Assembly: GCF_913775985.1 (NCBI RefSeq)
Contig: NZ_CAJYMB010000124.1
Location: 1 to 64,000 of the forward strand
Length of the DNA: 64,000 nt
Direction: 5' to 3'
Source of the DNA: an uncultured Pluralibacter sp.
GTDB taxonomy: Bacteria; Pseudomonadota; Gammaproteobacteria; Enterobacterales; Enterobacteriaceae
The notes under the pieces were generated by a model. The model was not told the origin of the DNA. It saw nothing but the letters and a program-made list of their open reading frames with translations, and searched no databases. The position numbers and the translations under genes were made by a program. Each line of letters opens with the position of its first letter. Within the stretch, counting starts at the first letter, position 1. Shown piece by piece: positions 1 to 7,926 of the stretch.

Positions 1-1057
1 CGTCGCCAACGTCCACGGAGCCGATGATTTCACCGTTGTCCCAGACGTCGATGCGGTTGCCCGGCTCGCCGGTGCCTGAGAGCTCCGGCTGCGGGTCGTC
101 GGTTACGTCGCCGCTCTGGATCGGGCCGGTCTTCTCGCCCACGTTATCCATGGCAACCGGTGGCTTATCATTGCCTGCTGGCGCCGTAGTATCGACGACA
201 ATATTCATCCCCGGCGACGGTTCAGAAACATTGCCTGCACGATCGGTTTCAGTAGTAGAGATATCATGGCTTCCGTCAGCTAAAGGCACATCCGGCGTCC
301 ATGACCAATTTCCGTTATCGTCAACGGTTGTTGAACCAATCGCTTTATTGTTATCGAGGATGGTAATTGTATTGCCCGGCTCACCTTTACCGGTGATTTG
401 CGGGCGAGTTTCATCGGTGATATCGCCTGGTGAAAGCGGTCCGGTTTTAGTTCCGGTATTATCCAGCATTCCACTAACGCCCTGACTTACCGGCGGTGTC
501 GTATCAATGACGGGATTATCATGATGACCGTCACCTTTACGATTATGATGAACCACGGCAGCGCCTACACCCACCGCACCTGCGAGCCCAAATAACCCCA
601 GGAAAAGTGGCCACAGAGTAGTATCTGATTCGTCAGCGGCAAAGAATGCGTCTCCTGGCCCGACGGAAATACCGCCTAATGCAACAGGTAGCATCTGCCC
701 ATCGTTAACGACGTAGCCAGCCTCATAGCTTTCCCCAGACAGCGGAACATAAGGGTAAAGTTGACCATCTTCTGACATTCCTATCAGGACAGGTGAACGC
801 TCACCATCTCCAAGCTCGGCAAAGTAATCTTCGAGAATGAGGCAAGGCTTGTCATCGCCTTCATTGAAAACCAGAAGATCGTTATCTATGCGTTTTATCG
901 TGATGTTTTCTGGTGCAAAATTATCTGATTTGTTCTTCAGCAGATACACTGTATCTGATTTAGTTAATACACTAACCGTATTGTCAGAAGCGGGTTCGAA
1001 CATTCCACTTTTTCCATCCGTAGTCCTTGTGACGAGGACGATATTCTTCTCGTACAT
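1..1057 (-). CDS. BapA/SiiE-like giant Ig-repeat adhesin, N-terminal part (partial)
   Basis: The reverse strand is open from an ATG at 1057 to the window edge (about 352 codons, no stop), so only the N-terminus is present. A GGAG ribosome site lies just before the ATG. Residues 1-145 form a soluble prefix beginning MYEKNIVLVTR. Residues about 147-170 are a hydrophobic, glycine/alanine-rich segment (LWPLFLGLFGLAGAVGVGAA) followed by a His/Lys/Asp-rich linker. From about residue 178 there are two tandem bacterial Ig-like units of roughly 100 residues, with the shared pattern DNxGxKTGPxxxGDxTDxxxP and G(K/T)GEPGN. This layout is typical of Bap/BapA-type biofilm adhesins exported by type I secretion and anchored at the surface. 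Full length, C-terminal secretion signal and secretion genes lie outside the window. The first codons are AT-rich and the second repeat is GC-rich. Family assignment is confident; function in biofilm or host adhesion is inference. Confidence 0.85.
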   Translation of the reverse strand, partial: MYEKNIVLVTRTTDGKSGMFEPASDNTVSVLTKSDTVYLLKNKSDNFAPENITIKRIDNDLLVFNEGDDKPCLILEDYFAELGDGERSPVLIGMSEDGQLYPYVPLSGESYEAGYVVNDGQMLPVALGGISVGPGDAFFAADESDTTLWPLFLGLFGLAGAVGVGAAVVHHNRKGDGHHDNPVIDTTPPVSQGVSGMLDNTGTKTGPLSPGDITDETRPQITGKGEPGNTITILDNNKAIGSTTVDDNGNWSWTPDVPLADGSHDISTTETDRAGNVSEPSPGMNIVVDTTAPAGNDKPPVAMDNVGEKTGPIQSGDVTDDPQPELSGTGEPGNRIDVWDNGEIIGSVDVGD

Positions 1058-1620
1058 ACTTTCTCCAGATATGATTTTTGAGCTCAGCTCTCCAGGCAAA
1101 CTCTTGGCGGTTAGGCCAATCTTAATATTCTATTTAACCAACAAGGCCAAAGATACCGAGGGAAATAGACCCTAAATAACCTCAGTTTTGAAACAGCCCA
1201 AAAACACATCATAACCAACTGAAATAAAAAGAGTTTAAACCCCAAGCAACGTGCCGATCCCGCCAGAAAAATAATCAAATTTAAGAAATACTCAATTAAT
1301 TACTTACGCTTTTTCAGAAGAAATAAGTAATTTATTCCGTATTACCGTAAGATGAACCTGTATTTAAAATAAGGTTCACAAGGAATTCTACGAAAGCCAG
1401 AGCTCGATACTACGAAGCCTGCAATAGACTTAATGACTAATACGCACAGTACTGTAGTTAATCCATTAATATTACTTAATTATTTCTTTTGGTTATTTAT
1501 GGCAGTTAGTCATGTATTGTTACAAGATGAAGATGGGATAATGCAGAAATAAGAGCAGTATGAGTTTTTGAAAAAGTCTAATACTTGCCACCCTAAGTTA
1601 GAAATGGCAAGAAAAAAATA
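1058..1620. other. AT-rich intergenic region upstream of the adhesin
   Basis: No credible gene is seen in these 563 bases. They lie between the adhesin start and the 3' end of a LuxR-type gene that points the same way, so they should contain the adhesin promoter. They hold an 8-bp perfect inverted repeat (1298-1305 and 1325-1332), and three short words (TCATAACCAACTGAA at 1209, ATTACTTA at 1299, ATTACCGT at 1341) that recur in the same order upstream of the winged-helix regulator at 3346. No promoter boxes can be assigned with confidence. Confidence 0.5.
1298..1332. promoter_or_regulatory. Inverted repeat in the adhesin upstream region
   Basis: AATTACTT at 1298-1305 is matched by AAGTAATT at 1325-1332 with a 19-base spacer. 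It could be an operator for one of the adjacent regulators, but in AT-rich DNA a chance dyad is also possible. It has no T-run and does not look like a terminator. Confidence 0.3.
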
Positions 1621-2238
1621 TTACCTGTCTGTTTTTTTAGACAGAGGTCCTTTTAGCTGCCAGCTTTTAATGCCTAATTTTTTAAAAATATTCGATTTAT
1701 GAGAACTTATTGTTTTTTCACTTCTGGAGAGCTTATGAGAAATCGATTTATTAGTTTCACCAGCAAGGCACAGTCTGAGAATTTCTTTTTCTCTACGCGT
1801 TAATCCTGCTTTTTCATAAATATCATCAGCCATATTACCATATGCTGGTGCCACACAGTTTGAAATATTCCATGAAAAGCAATACCCTCCCCCTACGATT
1901 AGCTCAATAGCTTTAGCCAGAAATCCGGCATTCACGTTGCGATTAATCATCCCTTTCAAAGAAGGCAACTCATTTTGAAAGGTGCGCAGGAGATTGCTTT
2001 CCACTGCAATGACTAATACTGGAATATGAGTTCCAGAAAACATATTACTTACAGTATCTAAATGCGGGCTTACTGCTTCACAATCAAGAATAATAATATC
2101 GTAGTGATCATGAAAAGGAGTACAGCCATCGCTTTCAATACTAGCGAATACAATATCGTCCTTAACAAAATATTGCTTAAGGATATAATACATCCCATTA
2201 CAGCTGAGATTATCTATTCCTACGTATAACATTTTCAT
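1621..2238 (-). CDS. LuxR/FixJ-type transcriptional regulator
   Basis: 205 residues. The N-terminal half looks like a response-regulator receiver (MKMLYVGIDN start, acidic residue in IIILDCEAV near residue 53). The C-terminal part is a GerE/LuxR helix-turn-helix: LTRREKEILRLCLAGE, then KSISHKLSRSEKTISSHKSNI, about residues 142-187. This is the size and domain order of RcsB/FimZ/YhjB-type regulators. It lies 33 nt downstream of a second LuxR-type gene and points towards the adhesin, so the two regulators probably form an operon. No cognate histidine kinase is visible. The gene is AT-rich relative to the backbone, which suggests horizontal acquisition. Control of the neighbouring adhesin is inferred from position only. 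Confidence 0.85.
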   Translation of the reverse strand: MKMLYVGIDNLSCNGMYYILKQYFVKDDIVFASIESDGCTPFHDHYDIIILDCEAVSPHLDTVSNMFSGTHIPVLVIAVESNLLRTFQNELPSLKGMINRNVNAGFLAKAIELIVGGGYCFSWNISNCVAPAYGNMADDIYEKAGLTRREKEILRLCLAGETNKSISHKLSRSEKTISSHKSNIFKKLGIKSWQLKGPLSKKTDR

Positions 2239-2271
2239 TGTCAGTTTCCCTTCCGCCCAATGATTTTTATT

Positions 2272-2931
2272 TTAAATGGGAGAGAATGTTTCAGAGTTAT
2301 TATAAAAAATTGGTAATTTAATACGCCTGGATGTATCAATATTAGGTGTTTTTGAAATGCCAGAACTCTTTCCATACGGCATTTTCTTATTTAATGATAA
2401 TGGTAAAAAAAGCATTAATGATAACAGAGCAATGTCATTATTGTTAATCAGCCCTGACTTTTCACTAATATGACTTTTATGTAAACTTACCGTTTTGATA
2501 CTCAAACCTAGCGATGAGGAAATCTCCTTAAGACTCGCCCCTTCAAGCATCATAGACATAACCGTTTCTTCTCGCTGAGTAAGATATCTCTTACGCAAAG
2601 CATACTTTTTCCCATATAAAACGCTCTCAACATCTTGAACTGATGCATGAGCAGATAAAAAAAATATATTGTTAACTTCTGATAAGATAGTAGAGAATTT
2701 AAAATCAAGGCAGATAATTATCTTTGCCCGGCTATAATTCATATAGTGGTTATAGAAATAATACATATCTTCTAGTGAGGAAAGGTTTAGCAAAATCCAG
2801 TCTTCACTTGAGATATGCGGGAAAAAACGCCTGTTCTTTTTTACATTTTCAGGGGAATAATAGATAGCATCGACTACGTCCTGCAGTCCCTGCATGTAAT
2901 AATAATTATCAGTTACAATCAAAACCTTCAT
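2272..2931 (-). CDS. LuxR-type regulator with degenerate receiver
   Basis: 219 residues. The N-terminus (MKVLIVTDNYYYMQGL) resembles a receiver fold, but the usual phospho-acceptor position reads ILLNLSS, with no clear aspartate, so phosphorylation is doubtful. A LuxR helix-turn-helix follows at about residues 115-165: YLTQREETVMSMMLEGASL, then KEISSSLGLSIKTVSLHKSHI. A C-terminal tail of about 50 residues is not conserved in the family as I know it. It is the first gene of a probable two-gene regulator unit (33 nt before the next gene) and is divergent from the winged-helix gene at 3346. AT-rich composition marks it as accessory. Confidence 0.8.
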   Translation of the reverse strand: MKVLIVTDNYYYMQGLQDVVDAIYYSPENVKKNRRFFPHISSEDWILLNLSSLEDMYYFYNHYMNYSRAKIIICLDFKFSTILSEVNNIFFLSAHASVQDVESVLYGKKYALRKRYLTQREETVMSMMLEGASLKEISSSLGLSIKTVSLHKSHISEKSGLINNNDIALLSLMLFLPLSLNKKMPYGKSSGISKTPNIDTSRRIKLPIFYNNSETFSPI

Positions 2932-3345
2932 GATTATTTTCGCTATATTAGCAAGTCGTATACACTTCTTAACCTACTCCATTAACTCTTGCTCCTGAGA
3001 GATGAAGTGAGGAACCCATTACCTGAGCATCGGTTGAAGATGCGGATGTTCAGCATACCCCTTACACAACTCTTGAGACGATAGTAATCAAGAAAATTCT
3101 GTAATGGATACTCATATTTTTATGAAATACACCACTTCATAACTTCACTTCTTCATAAAGTCATAACCAATTGAATTTTAAGTAAAATCACATTTAAGCA
3201 TTACTTAAAATTACCGTTTCGATTATTTTTTATTGAGATTTTTCTTACGCATCATAAGCTGAATTGTGCTGTCCCTGTGCTAATATGCAACTTCATAAAT
3301 CAGATGGATTCTGATAGTTATCATTATTAGCAAAGCAGATGTGAT
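2932..3345. other. Divergent intergenic region between regulators
   Basis: 414 AT-rich bases with no credible gene. They must contain promoters for the leftward LuxR-type gene and the rightward winged-helix gene. The octamer CTTCATAA occurs three times on the + strand (3135, 3151, 3291), the first two 16 bases apart. TCATAACCAATTGAA (3161), ATTACTTA (3200) and ATTACCGT (3210) also occur upstream of the adhesin. These are possible regulator sites, not proven ones. Confidence 0.4.
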
Positions 3346-4146
3346 ATGGATACCATTTATCTTATTGATAACTCTTTCATTTTTAACCCTTCAGCGCATA
3401 CCTTGCAAAAAATAGAGGGTAGCGAAACTATTAATCTGGCCATTTCGGCTAGCCTCTGCTTAACACTCCTTATTGAAAATCAAGGAGAGGTGACATTACG
3501 CCATGAGCTTCTCAACCAGGTCTGGGGGAGTCGAGGCATGAACGTAACCACTAACACGCTTTATCAGAATATCTCATTATTACGTAAGGCTTTTACCCGA
3601 GCAGGTATTGATATATCAATGATTCAGACAGTACCAAGGCGTGGTTTCTTATTTGATAGAAATGTTGATATCAAAAAGCAGATTGGGGAAAGAAGGCCGA
3701 CCAAACTAATTGATACATCTGACGTTTATAATGCAAGATCGACAGAGATATACCAGACGGTAAACTATGCTTCAAATTTAACGCTCAGTAAAGAAGACAA
3801 TGCAAAAATAACCACAAAGTGTTATAAAAAAATAGCCATTGGTAGTATAAGCATATTCTTGTTTATCATGATTTTTATTACTGCTTATGCAAGTAAGTTG
3901 GATAGCCTGCCTGAGACTTATGATAGGTTTATTTCTAAAAACAGCTGCGTAAAGAACATCAATCAGAGCTCAGCCATCGCTAACGGCTATGATAAAAATA
4001 CTGCGAATAGTGATTTTAAGTGCGGCCAAAGGAATACAACATCAAAACTAATACATCATCCTGTATCACACCCGGACAGCGTGCTATGCCAATACCCGAT
4101 AACGTTATCCCATTGGTCTGAGTGCGCCCCGTCAGTTTATTTTTAA
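3346..4146 (+). CDS. Membrane-anchored winged-helix regulator (ToxR/CadC-like)
   Basis: 266 residues. Residues about 1-105 are an OmpR/PhoB-type winged helix: LRHELLNQVWGSRG, then NTLYQNISLLRKAF, then IQTVPRRGFLF, the hallmark of the CadC/ToxR group. A single transmembrane segment spans about 163-184 (IAIGSISIFLFIMIFITAYA). The C-terminal part, about 80 residues and presumably periplasmic, contains four cysteines that could form disulfides and is shorter than the CadC sensor. Such proteins bind promoter DNA from the membrane. It is divergent from the two LuxR-type genes and shares promoter words with the adhesin, so adhesin control is a reasonable inference. AT-rich, accessory. Target and signal are unknown. 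Confidence 0.82.
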   Translation: MDTIYLIDNSFIFNPSAHTLQKIEGSETINLAISASLCLTLLIENQGEVTLRHELLNQVWGSRGMNVTTNTLYQNISLLRKAFTRAGIDISMIQTVPRRGFLFDRNVDIKKQIGERRPTKLIDTSDVYNARSTEIYQTVNYASNLTLSKEDNAKITTKCYKKIAIGSISIFLFIMIFITAYASKLDSLPETYDRFISKNSCVKNINQSSAIANGYDKNTANSDFKCGQRNTTSKLIHHPVSHPDSVLCQYPITLSHWSECAPSVYF

Positions 4147-4582
4147 GAGCACCAAAAAAATATCCCCGGATAGTCAACCAATAGCACAGGTTGCTGCCTT
4201 TTAATGAAAGGCGATCTTATTTTCTTAGCGAACCTATTCATTAGGCAGTATTAAGTATTAGCAGTTAACTTATTACTATGCTATCAGTTGAATGAAGTCA
4301 CTGGATGTCAGTATTTATATCAAAATGAGTAGTCGGGAGTCAGTTCATCTAATACATACGCTACCGGCAAGGCCCTGACGGAGCAGGAGCACATATCCTC
4401 ATTTAAAGTGCCAGCTCCCTGAGCGTTGCCTGTGATACCTCAAATCAGCGTGGATATCATCAACAGCTACCTTAACGCGCCGTAAAGCTTTAGTCTGCGC
4501 CCCGCTCCAGCATGGGTTATAAAAAACCCCGGATATTGAATGACAACATCCGGGGTGTTCAGATCGCACTAAGTAAAAGTAC
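4147..4582. other. Intergenic region, no gene recognised
   Basis: Between the winged-helix gene and the 3' end of bax. Apart from the bax terminator at 4521-4556 I see no conserved feature. A 66-codon open frame here matches nothing I know and overlaps that terminator. Confidence 0.5.
4521..4556 (-). terminator. Rho-independent terminator of bax
   Basis: On the reverse strand ACCCCGGAT pairs with ATCCGGGGT (4526-4534 with 4548-4556) around a 13-base loop, followed by six T. It sits 27 bases past the bax stop. Confidence 0.85.
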
Positions 4583-5410
4583 TCACATATGTGCAGCAAT
4601 CAGCCGCTGATTATCCTGATACATACTCAGAAGGAAGTTGTTATAGCTGGAGCCACGCGTTGAGTAACCCTTAAGCTTATGGATCATCGCCGTAGCCGTA
4701 ACTTCCTGATCGGTCTTGCGAAGCTGGGCCCGCGACTTGCGGAAAGAGTTATACGCCGGGTGGGTATTGATATTCACAACGTACGCTTCAACAGACTCTT
4801 TGACCGAATTAAAATTCGAATAGCCTTTTACCTTACCACCGGTAGAGGAACATTTGCCACGTCCGCACTTCATACCGAACAGGTTGTTATTAGAGCGCGC
4901 GAGTTTCGAGGTGCCCCAACCGCTCTCTGCCGCGGCCATCGTGGCAACCATGCTGCCCGGGATAATGTCCACGCGCTCAAGCAGCGAGTTCCACGGAACC
5001 TTGCGGGTGTTGCCTGACCACTTGACCTTATAACGCTGGGCGATATCCTTCAGGCGCGCGCGCTCGGAAGGTGACCAGCGAGACTCATACTGCTTTGAAA
5101 TCAACCAGTTGCGATCTGAGTTGATTTTAGCATTTTGATTTTTAATAAAAGGCATCACTGTCCGGAGAAACGCTCTTTTCCTTGGGGTTCCGGAAGGGTA
5201 TTTTCGCAAATCAGGAAGTGAACTGCTCTTTGCACTATTGCGAGAATACTCTTGTTTACTGCTGACCTTAGAACTGCCTGTTGCTTTTATTATTGGGGCT
5301 TTGTGACTCGCTGTTGCCGTGTGCTTTTGTGCCAGCACTTCACCTGAAAATGCGCAGATGAGTAACATGAGTATCGCTGCCCCATATCGTCGAATGGGAG
5401 TCGATATCAT
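4583..5410 (-). CDS. bax: Bax, glucosaminidase-like periplasmic protein
   Basis: 275 residues, same length and near-identical over long blocks to E. coli Bax. A Sec signal peptide covers about residues 1-27 (AAILMLLICAFSGEVLAQ). A variable Ser/Lys-rich linker follows, then a conserved block starting SLPDLRKYPSGTPRK. The C-terminal glucosaminidase/FlgJ-type domain has the catalytic-Glu region MAAAESGWGTSKLARSNNN and the GYSNFNSVKESVEAYV block. This family cleaves N-acetylglucosaminyl linkages in peptidoglycan; the exact role of Bax is not well defined. It is divergent from malS as in E. coli, marking the return to the conserved backbone. The ATG is preceded by an AGGAGA site. Confidence 0.95.
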   Translation of the reverse strand: MISTPIRRYGAAILMLLICAFSGEVLAQKHTATASHKAPIIKATGSSKVSSKQEYSRNSAKSSSLPDLRKYPSGTPRKRAFLRTVMPFIKNQNAKINSDRNWLISKQYESRWSPSERARLKDIAQRYKVKWSGNTRKVPWNSLLERVDIIPGSMVATMAAAESGWGTSKLARSNNNLFGMKCGRGKCSSTGGKVKGYSNFNSVKESVEAYVVNINTHPAYNSFRKSRAQLRKTDQEVTATAMIHKLKGYSTRGSSYNNFLLSMYQDNQRLIAAHM

Positions 5411-5735
5411 TAGGTCTCCTGGTCGGATTTAATCATTCCAACACCGTTGGTTTATCAAAAGTTTGCGTTAAAGAGCAGCAAATTATATCAAAAATACCCG
5501 TTTGGCGCATCCCAATTAATAGTCCAATTCCGAAAGGCTGTCACCAGGCAATGCAGGCTGTTCGCGGCTTAGCGCAACATATTTATGAAATTTAACGAGT
5601 TAGCGCAGTAACATTTTCCCCCAATTTGCCCGCACGATCCTCCTGCGTCATCCTCCCCCACAAAAGCGCATCAGGAGGAGTTGCGCCTGCCGCGCCGCTG
5701 GCAAAATAGCCAAAAATCGACAACAGGTGAACGCC
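5411..5735. promoter_or_regulatory. bax-malS divergent control region
   Basis: 325 bases between divergent genes. The malS-proximal half carries the MalT-box-like elements listed separately. I see no gene in it. Confidence 0.6.
5638..5679 (+). promoter_or_regulatory. Cluster of MalT-box-like sites upstream of malS
   Basis: MalT binds copies of GGGGA(T/G)GAGG with a GGA(G/T)GA core. Here the core GGAGGA occurs on the reverse strand at 5638-5643, a better match GGGGAGGATG on the reverse strand at 5649-5658, and GGAGGA on the forward strand at 5674-5679. They end about 57 bases before the malS ATG. Three sites in a short stretch before a known maltose-regulon gene support MalT activation; binding itself is inferred. 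Confidence 0.7.
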
Positions 5736-7766
5736 ATGAAGCTTGCCGCCCTGCCCATTCTCCTCCTGCCGGGATCTGCTCTCGCCGCCTGGACTACCAC
5801 GGACTTCCCCGACCTGGTGCCAGACGGTAGCGGAAAATTCGTTACCCACAAAACGCTGGATAAAGGCGTACGCACGCTGCAGCTTAGCGCTGACGGCCAG
5901 TGCTGGCAGCCGGCTTCCCCCATTAAGCTCAATCAAACACTGTCGATGATGCCCTGCGAAGGTACCGCCCCCGAATGGCGCATCTTTCGCCGCGGTAGCT
6001 ACACGGTCGCGGTAGACACGCGGTCGGGCACGCCGACGCTGCTGCTGAGTATTGAAAATACAGACCCGCCAGAAAAAGCGCCCGCGCTGCGCCAGTGCCC
6101 GCTATGGGACGGTAAACCGCTGACCGTTGAGGTGAGCCCCACCTTCGTCGAGGGTAGCCAGGTACGGGACTTTTACAGCGGGCAGACGGCGATTGTGAAG
6201 CAGGGAAAAGTCACGCTGCAGCCCGCCGCCGACAGCAACGGCCTGCTGCTGCTTGAGCAAGCCAGCGCGCCCGGCACAGCGCCCTTTGACTGGCACAACG
6301 CTACCGTCTACTTCGTCCTCACCGACCGCTTTGCCAACGGCAATCCCGATAATGACGGTAGTTACGGCCGCCACCGGGACGGCATGCAGGATATCGGCAC
6401 CTTTCACGGCGGCGATCTGGCCGGCCTTACCGGCAAGCTGGATTACCTTCGCCAGCTCGGGGTTAACGTGCTGTGGATAAGCTCGCCTCTGGAGCAAATC
6501 CACGGTTGGGTGGGCGGCGGCACCAAAGGGGATTTTCCGCACTATGCCTATCACGGCTATTACCCGATGGACTGGACGAAGCTCGACGCCAACATGGGCA
6601 CCGAAGCCGATCTACTCAAGCTTGTGGATGAAGCCCACCGCCGCGGCATCCGCATTCTTTTTGACGTCGTGATGAATCACGCCGGCTACGCCACGCTTGC
6701 AGACATGCAGGAGTTTCAGTTCGGCGCTCTATACGTGGCCGGAGCCGAGAAGGAAAAAATCCTCGGCGCGCGCTGGACGGACTGGACGCCGGGCCCGGGA
6801 CAGACGTGGCACAGCTTTAACGACTACATCAACTTCAGCGATAAATCCGGCTGGGCCCAATGGTGGGGCAAACACTGGATCCGCACCGACATCGGCGACT
6901 ACGACAGCCCGGGCTTTGACGATATCACCATGTCGCTCTCCTTCCTGCCCGATTTAAAGACCGAATCCACCGAAGCCTCGGGCCTGCCGATATTCTATCA
7001 GCACAAACCCGACACCCGCGCCCGGGACATTCCCGGCTTTACCCCGCGGGATTACCTCACCCGCTGGCTCAGCCAGTGGGTACGCGACTACGGCATCGAC
7101 GGCTTTCGCATAGATACCGCTAAACACGTCGAGCTTCCCGCCTGGCAGCAGCTGAAAGACCAGAGCCAGCAGGCGCTGGCCGCGTGGAAAAAGGCCAATC
7201 CGGGCAAATCCCCGGACGAGGGCCCTTTCTGGATGACCGGCGAGTCCTGGGGCCACGGCGTCATGAAAAGCGCGTATTACCAGAATGGCTTTGATGCGAT
7301 GATCAATTTTGATTATCAGGAGCAGGCTGCCAAAGCCGCCGGCTGCCTTGCGGATATTGATCCGGTCTGGCAGCAGATGGCGGAAAAACTGCAGGATTTC
7401 AACGTACTGAGCTATCTCTCTTCGCACGATACGCGGCTGTTCCGCGAAAGTGACTCCTCTGCTGCCGAACTACTGCTGCTCGCCCCCGGTGCGGTACAGA
7501 TTTTTTACGGTGATGAATCCGCGAGGCCCGAGGGCCCGGGCGGCTCGGATCCGCTGCAGGGCACCCGCTCTGATATGAACTGGCAGGATGTTACCGGGAA
7601 AGATGCCGCGCGGGTTGCGCACTGGCAAGTGCTCGGCCAGTTCCGCGCGCGTCATCCGGCTATCGGCGCGGGAAGGCAAACGACACTGCCGCTGCCCCGG
7701 GGCTACGGATTTGTCCGCGAGCGCGGCGACGATAAGGTCATGATTATCTGGGCAGGCAAATCCTGA
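5736..7766 (+). CDS. malS: Periplasmic alpha-amylase MalS
   Basis: 676 residues from the ATG at 5736, equal to E. coli MalS. A GTG nine bases upstream is less likely because AACAGG is well spaced from the ATG. Signal peptide MKLAALPILLLPGSALA. The glycoside hydrolase 13 domain begins near residue 190 (FDWHNATVYFVLTDRF). Visible catalytic regions are DVVMNH, GFRIDTAKHVE (nucleophile Asp), MTGESWGHG (acid/base Glu) and LSSHDTRLF (third Asp). It hydrolyses long maltodextrins in the periplasm so that the products can be imported by the maltose system. It stands alone, divergent from bax, with MalT-like sites upstream and a terminator after the stop. Confidence 0.97.
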   Translation: MKLAALPILLLPGSALAAWTTTDFPDLVPDGSGKFVTHKTLDKGVRTLQLSADGQCWQPASPIKLNQTLSMMPCEGTAPEWRIFRRGSYTVAVDTRSGTPTLLLSIENTDPPEKAPALRQCPLWDGKPLTVEVSPTFVEGSQVRDFYSGQTAIVKQGKVTLQPAADSNGLLLLEQASAPGTAPFDWHNATVYFVLTDRFANGNPDNDGSYGRHRDGMQDIGTFHGGDLAGLTGKLDYLRQLGVNVLWISSPLEQIHGWVGGGTKGDFPHYAYHGYYPMDWTKLDANMGTEADLLKLVDEAHRRGIRILFDVVMNHAGYATLADMQEFQFGALYVAGAEKEKILGARWTDWTPGPGQTWHSFNDYINFSDKSGWAQWWGKHWIRTDIGDYDSPGFDDITMSLSFLPDLKTESTEASGLPIFYQHKPDTRARDIPGFTPRDYLTRWLSQWVRDYGIDGFRIDTAKHVELPAWQQLKDQSQQALAAWKKANPGKSPDEGPFWMTGESWGHGVMKSAYYQNGFDAMINFDYQEQAAKAAGCLADIDPVWQQMAEKLQDFNVLSYLSSHDTRLFRESDSSAAELLLLAPGAVQIFYGDESARPEGPGGSDPLQGTRSDMNWQDVTGKDAARVAHWQVLGQFRARHPAIGAGRQTTLPLPRGYGFVRERGDDKVMIIWAGKS

Positions 7767-7778
7767 GCATTCGACTCA

Positions 7779-7810
7779 ATCCCTCCGGTTCACCGGAGGG
7801 ATCTGCTTTT
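7779..7810 (+). terminator. Rho-independent terminator after malS
   Basis: ATCCCTCCGG (7779-7788) pairs with CCGGAGGGAT (7793-7802) around a TTCA loop, followed by CTGCTTTT. Begins 12 bases after the malS stop. Confidence 0.8.
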
Positions 7811-7926
7811 AACATAAACATAATCAGCACAAATCACTCATCGTATGACCACTCCCCCGTTTGCACCACGCCAGCGCAAGGGTTATCGTTAGCCACTTCT
7901 TTGTGAGACCGACAGATTACCCGCAT

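Noticed and set aside
24-485. Forward-strand open frame at the left edge
   Set aside because: The reverse strand encodes clear Ig-like repeats; the forward frame is their complement.
4399-4599. 66-codon leftward open frame next to bax
   Set aside because: No known similarity, overlaps the bax 3' end and its terminator.
5592-5936. Leftward open frame over the malS start
   Set aside because: Overlaps the MalT-like sites and malS signal peptide; no ribosome site and no similarity.
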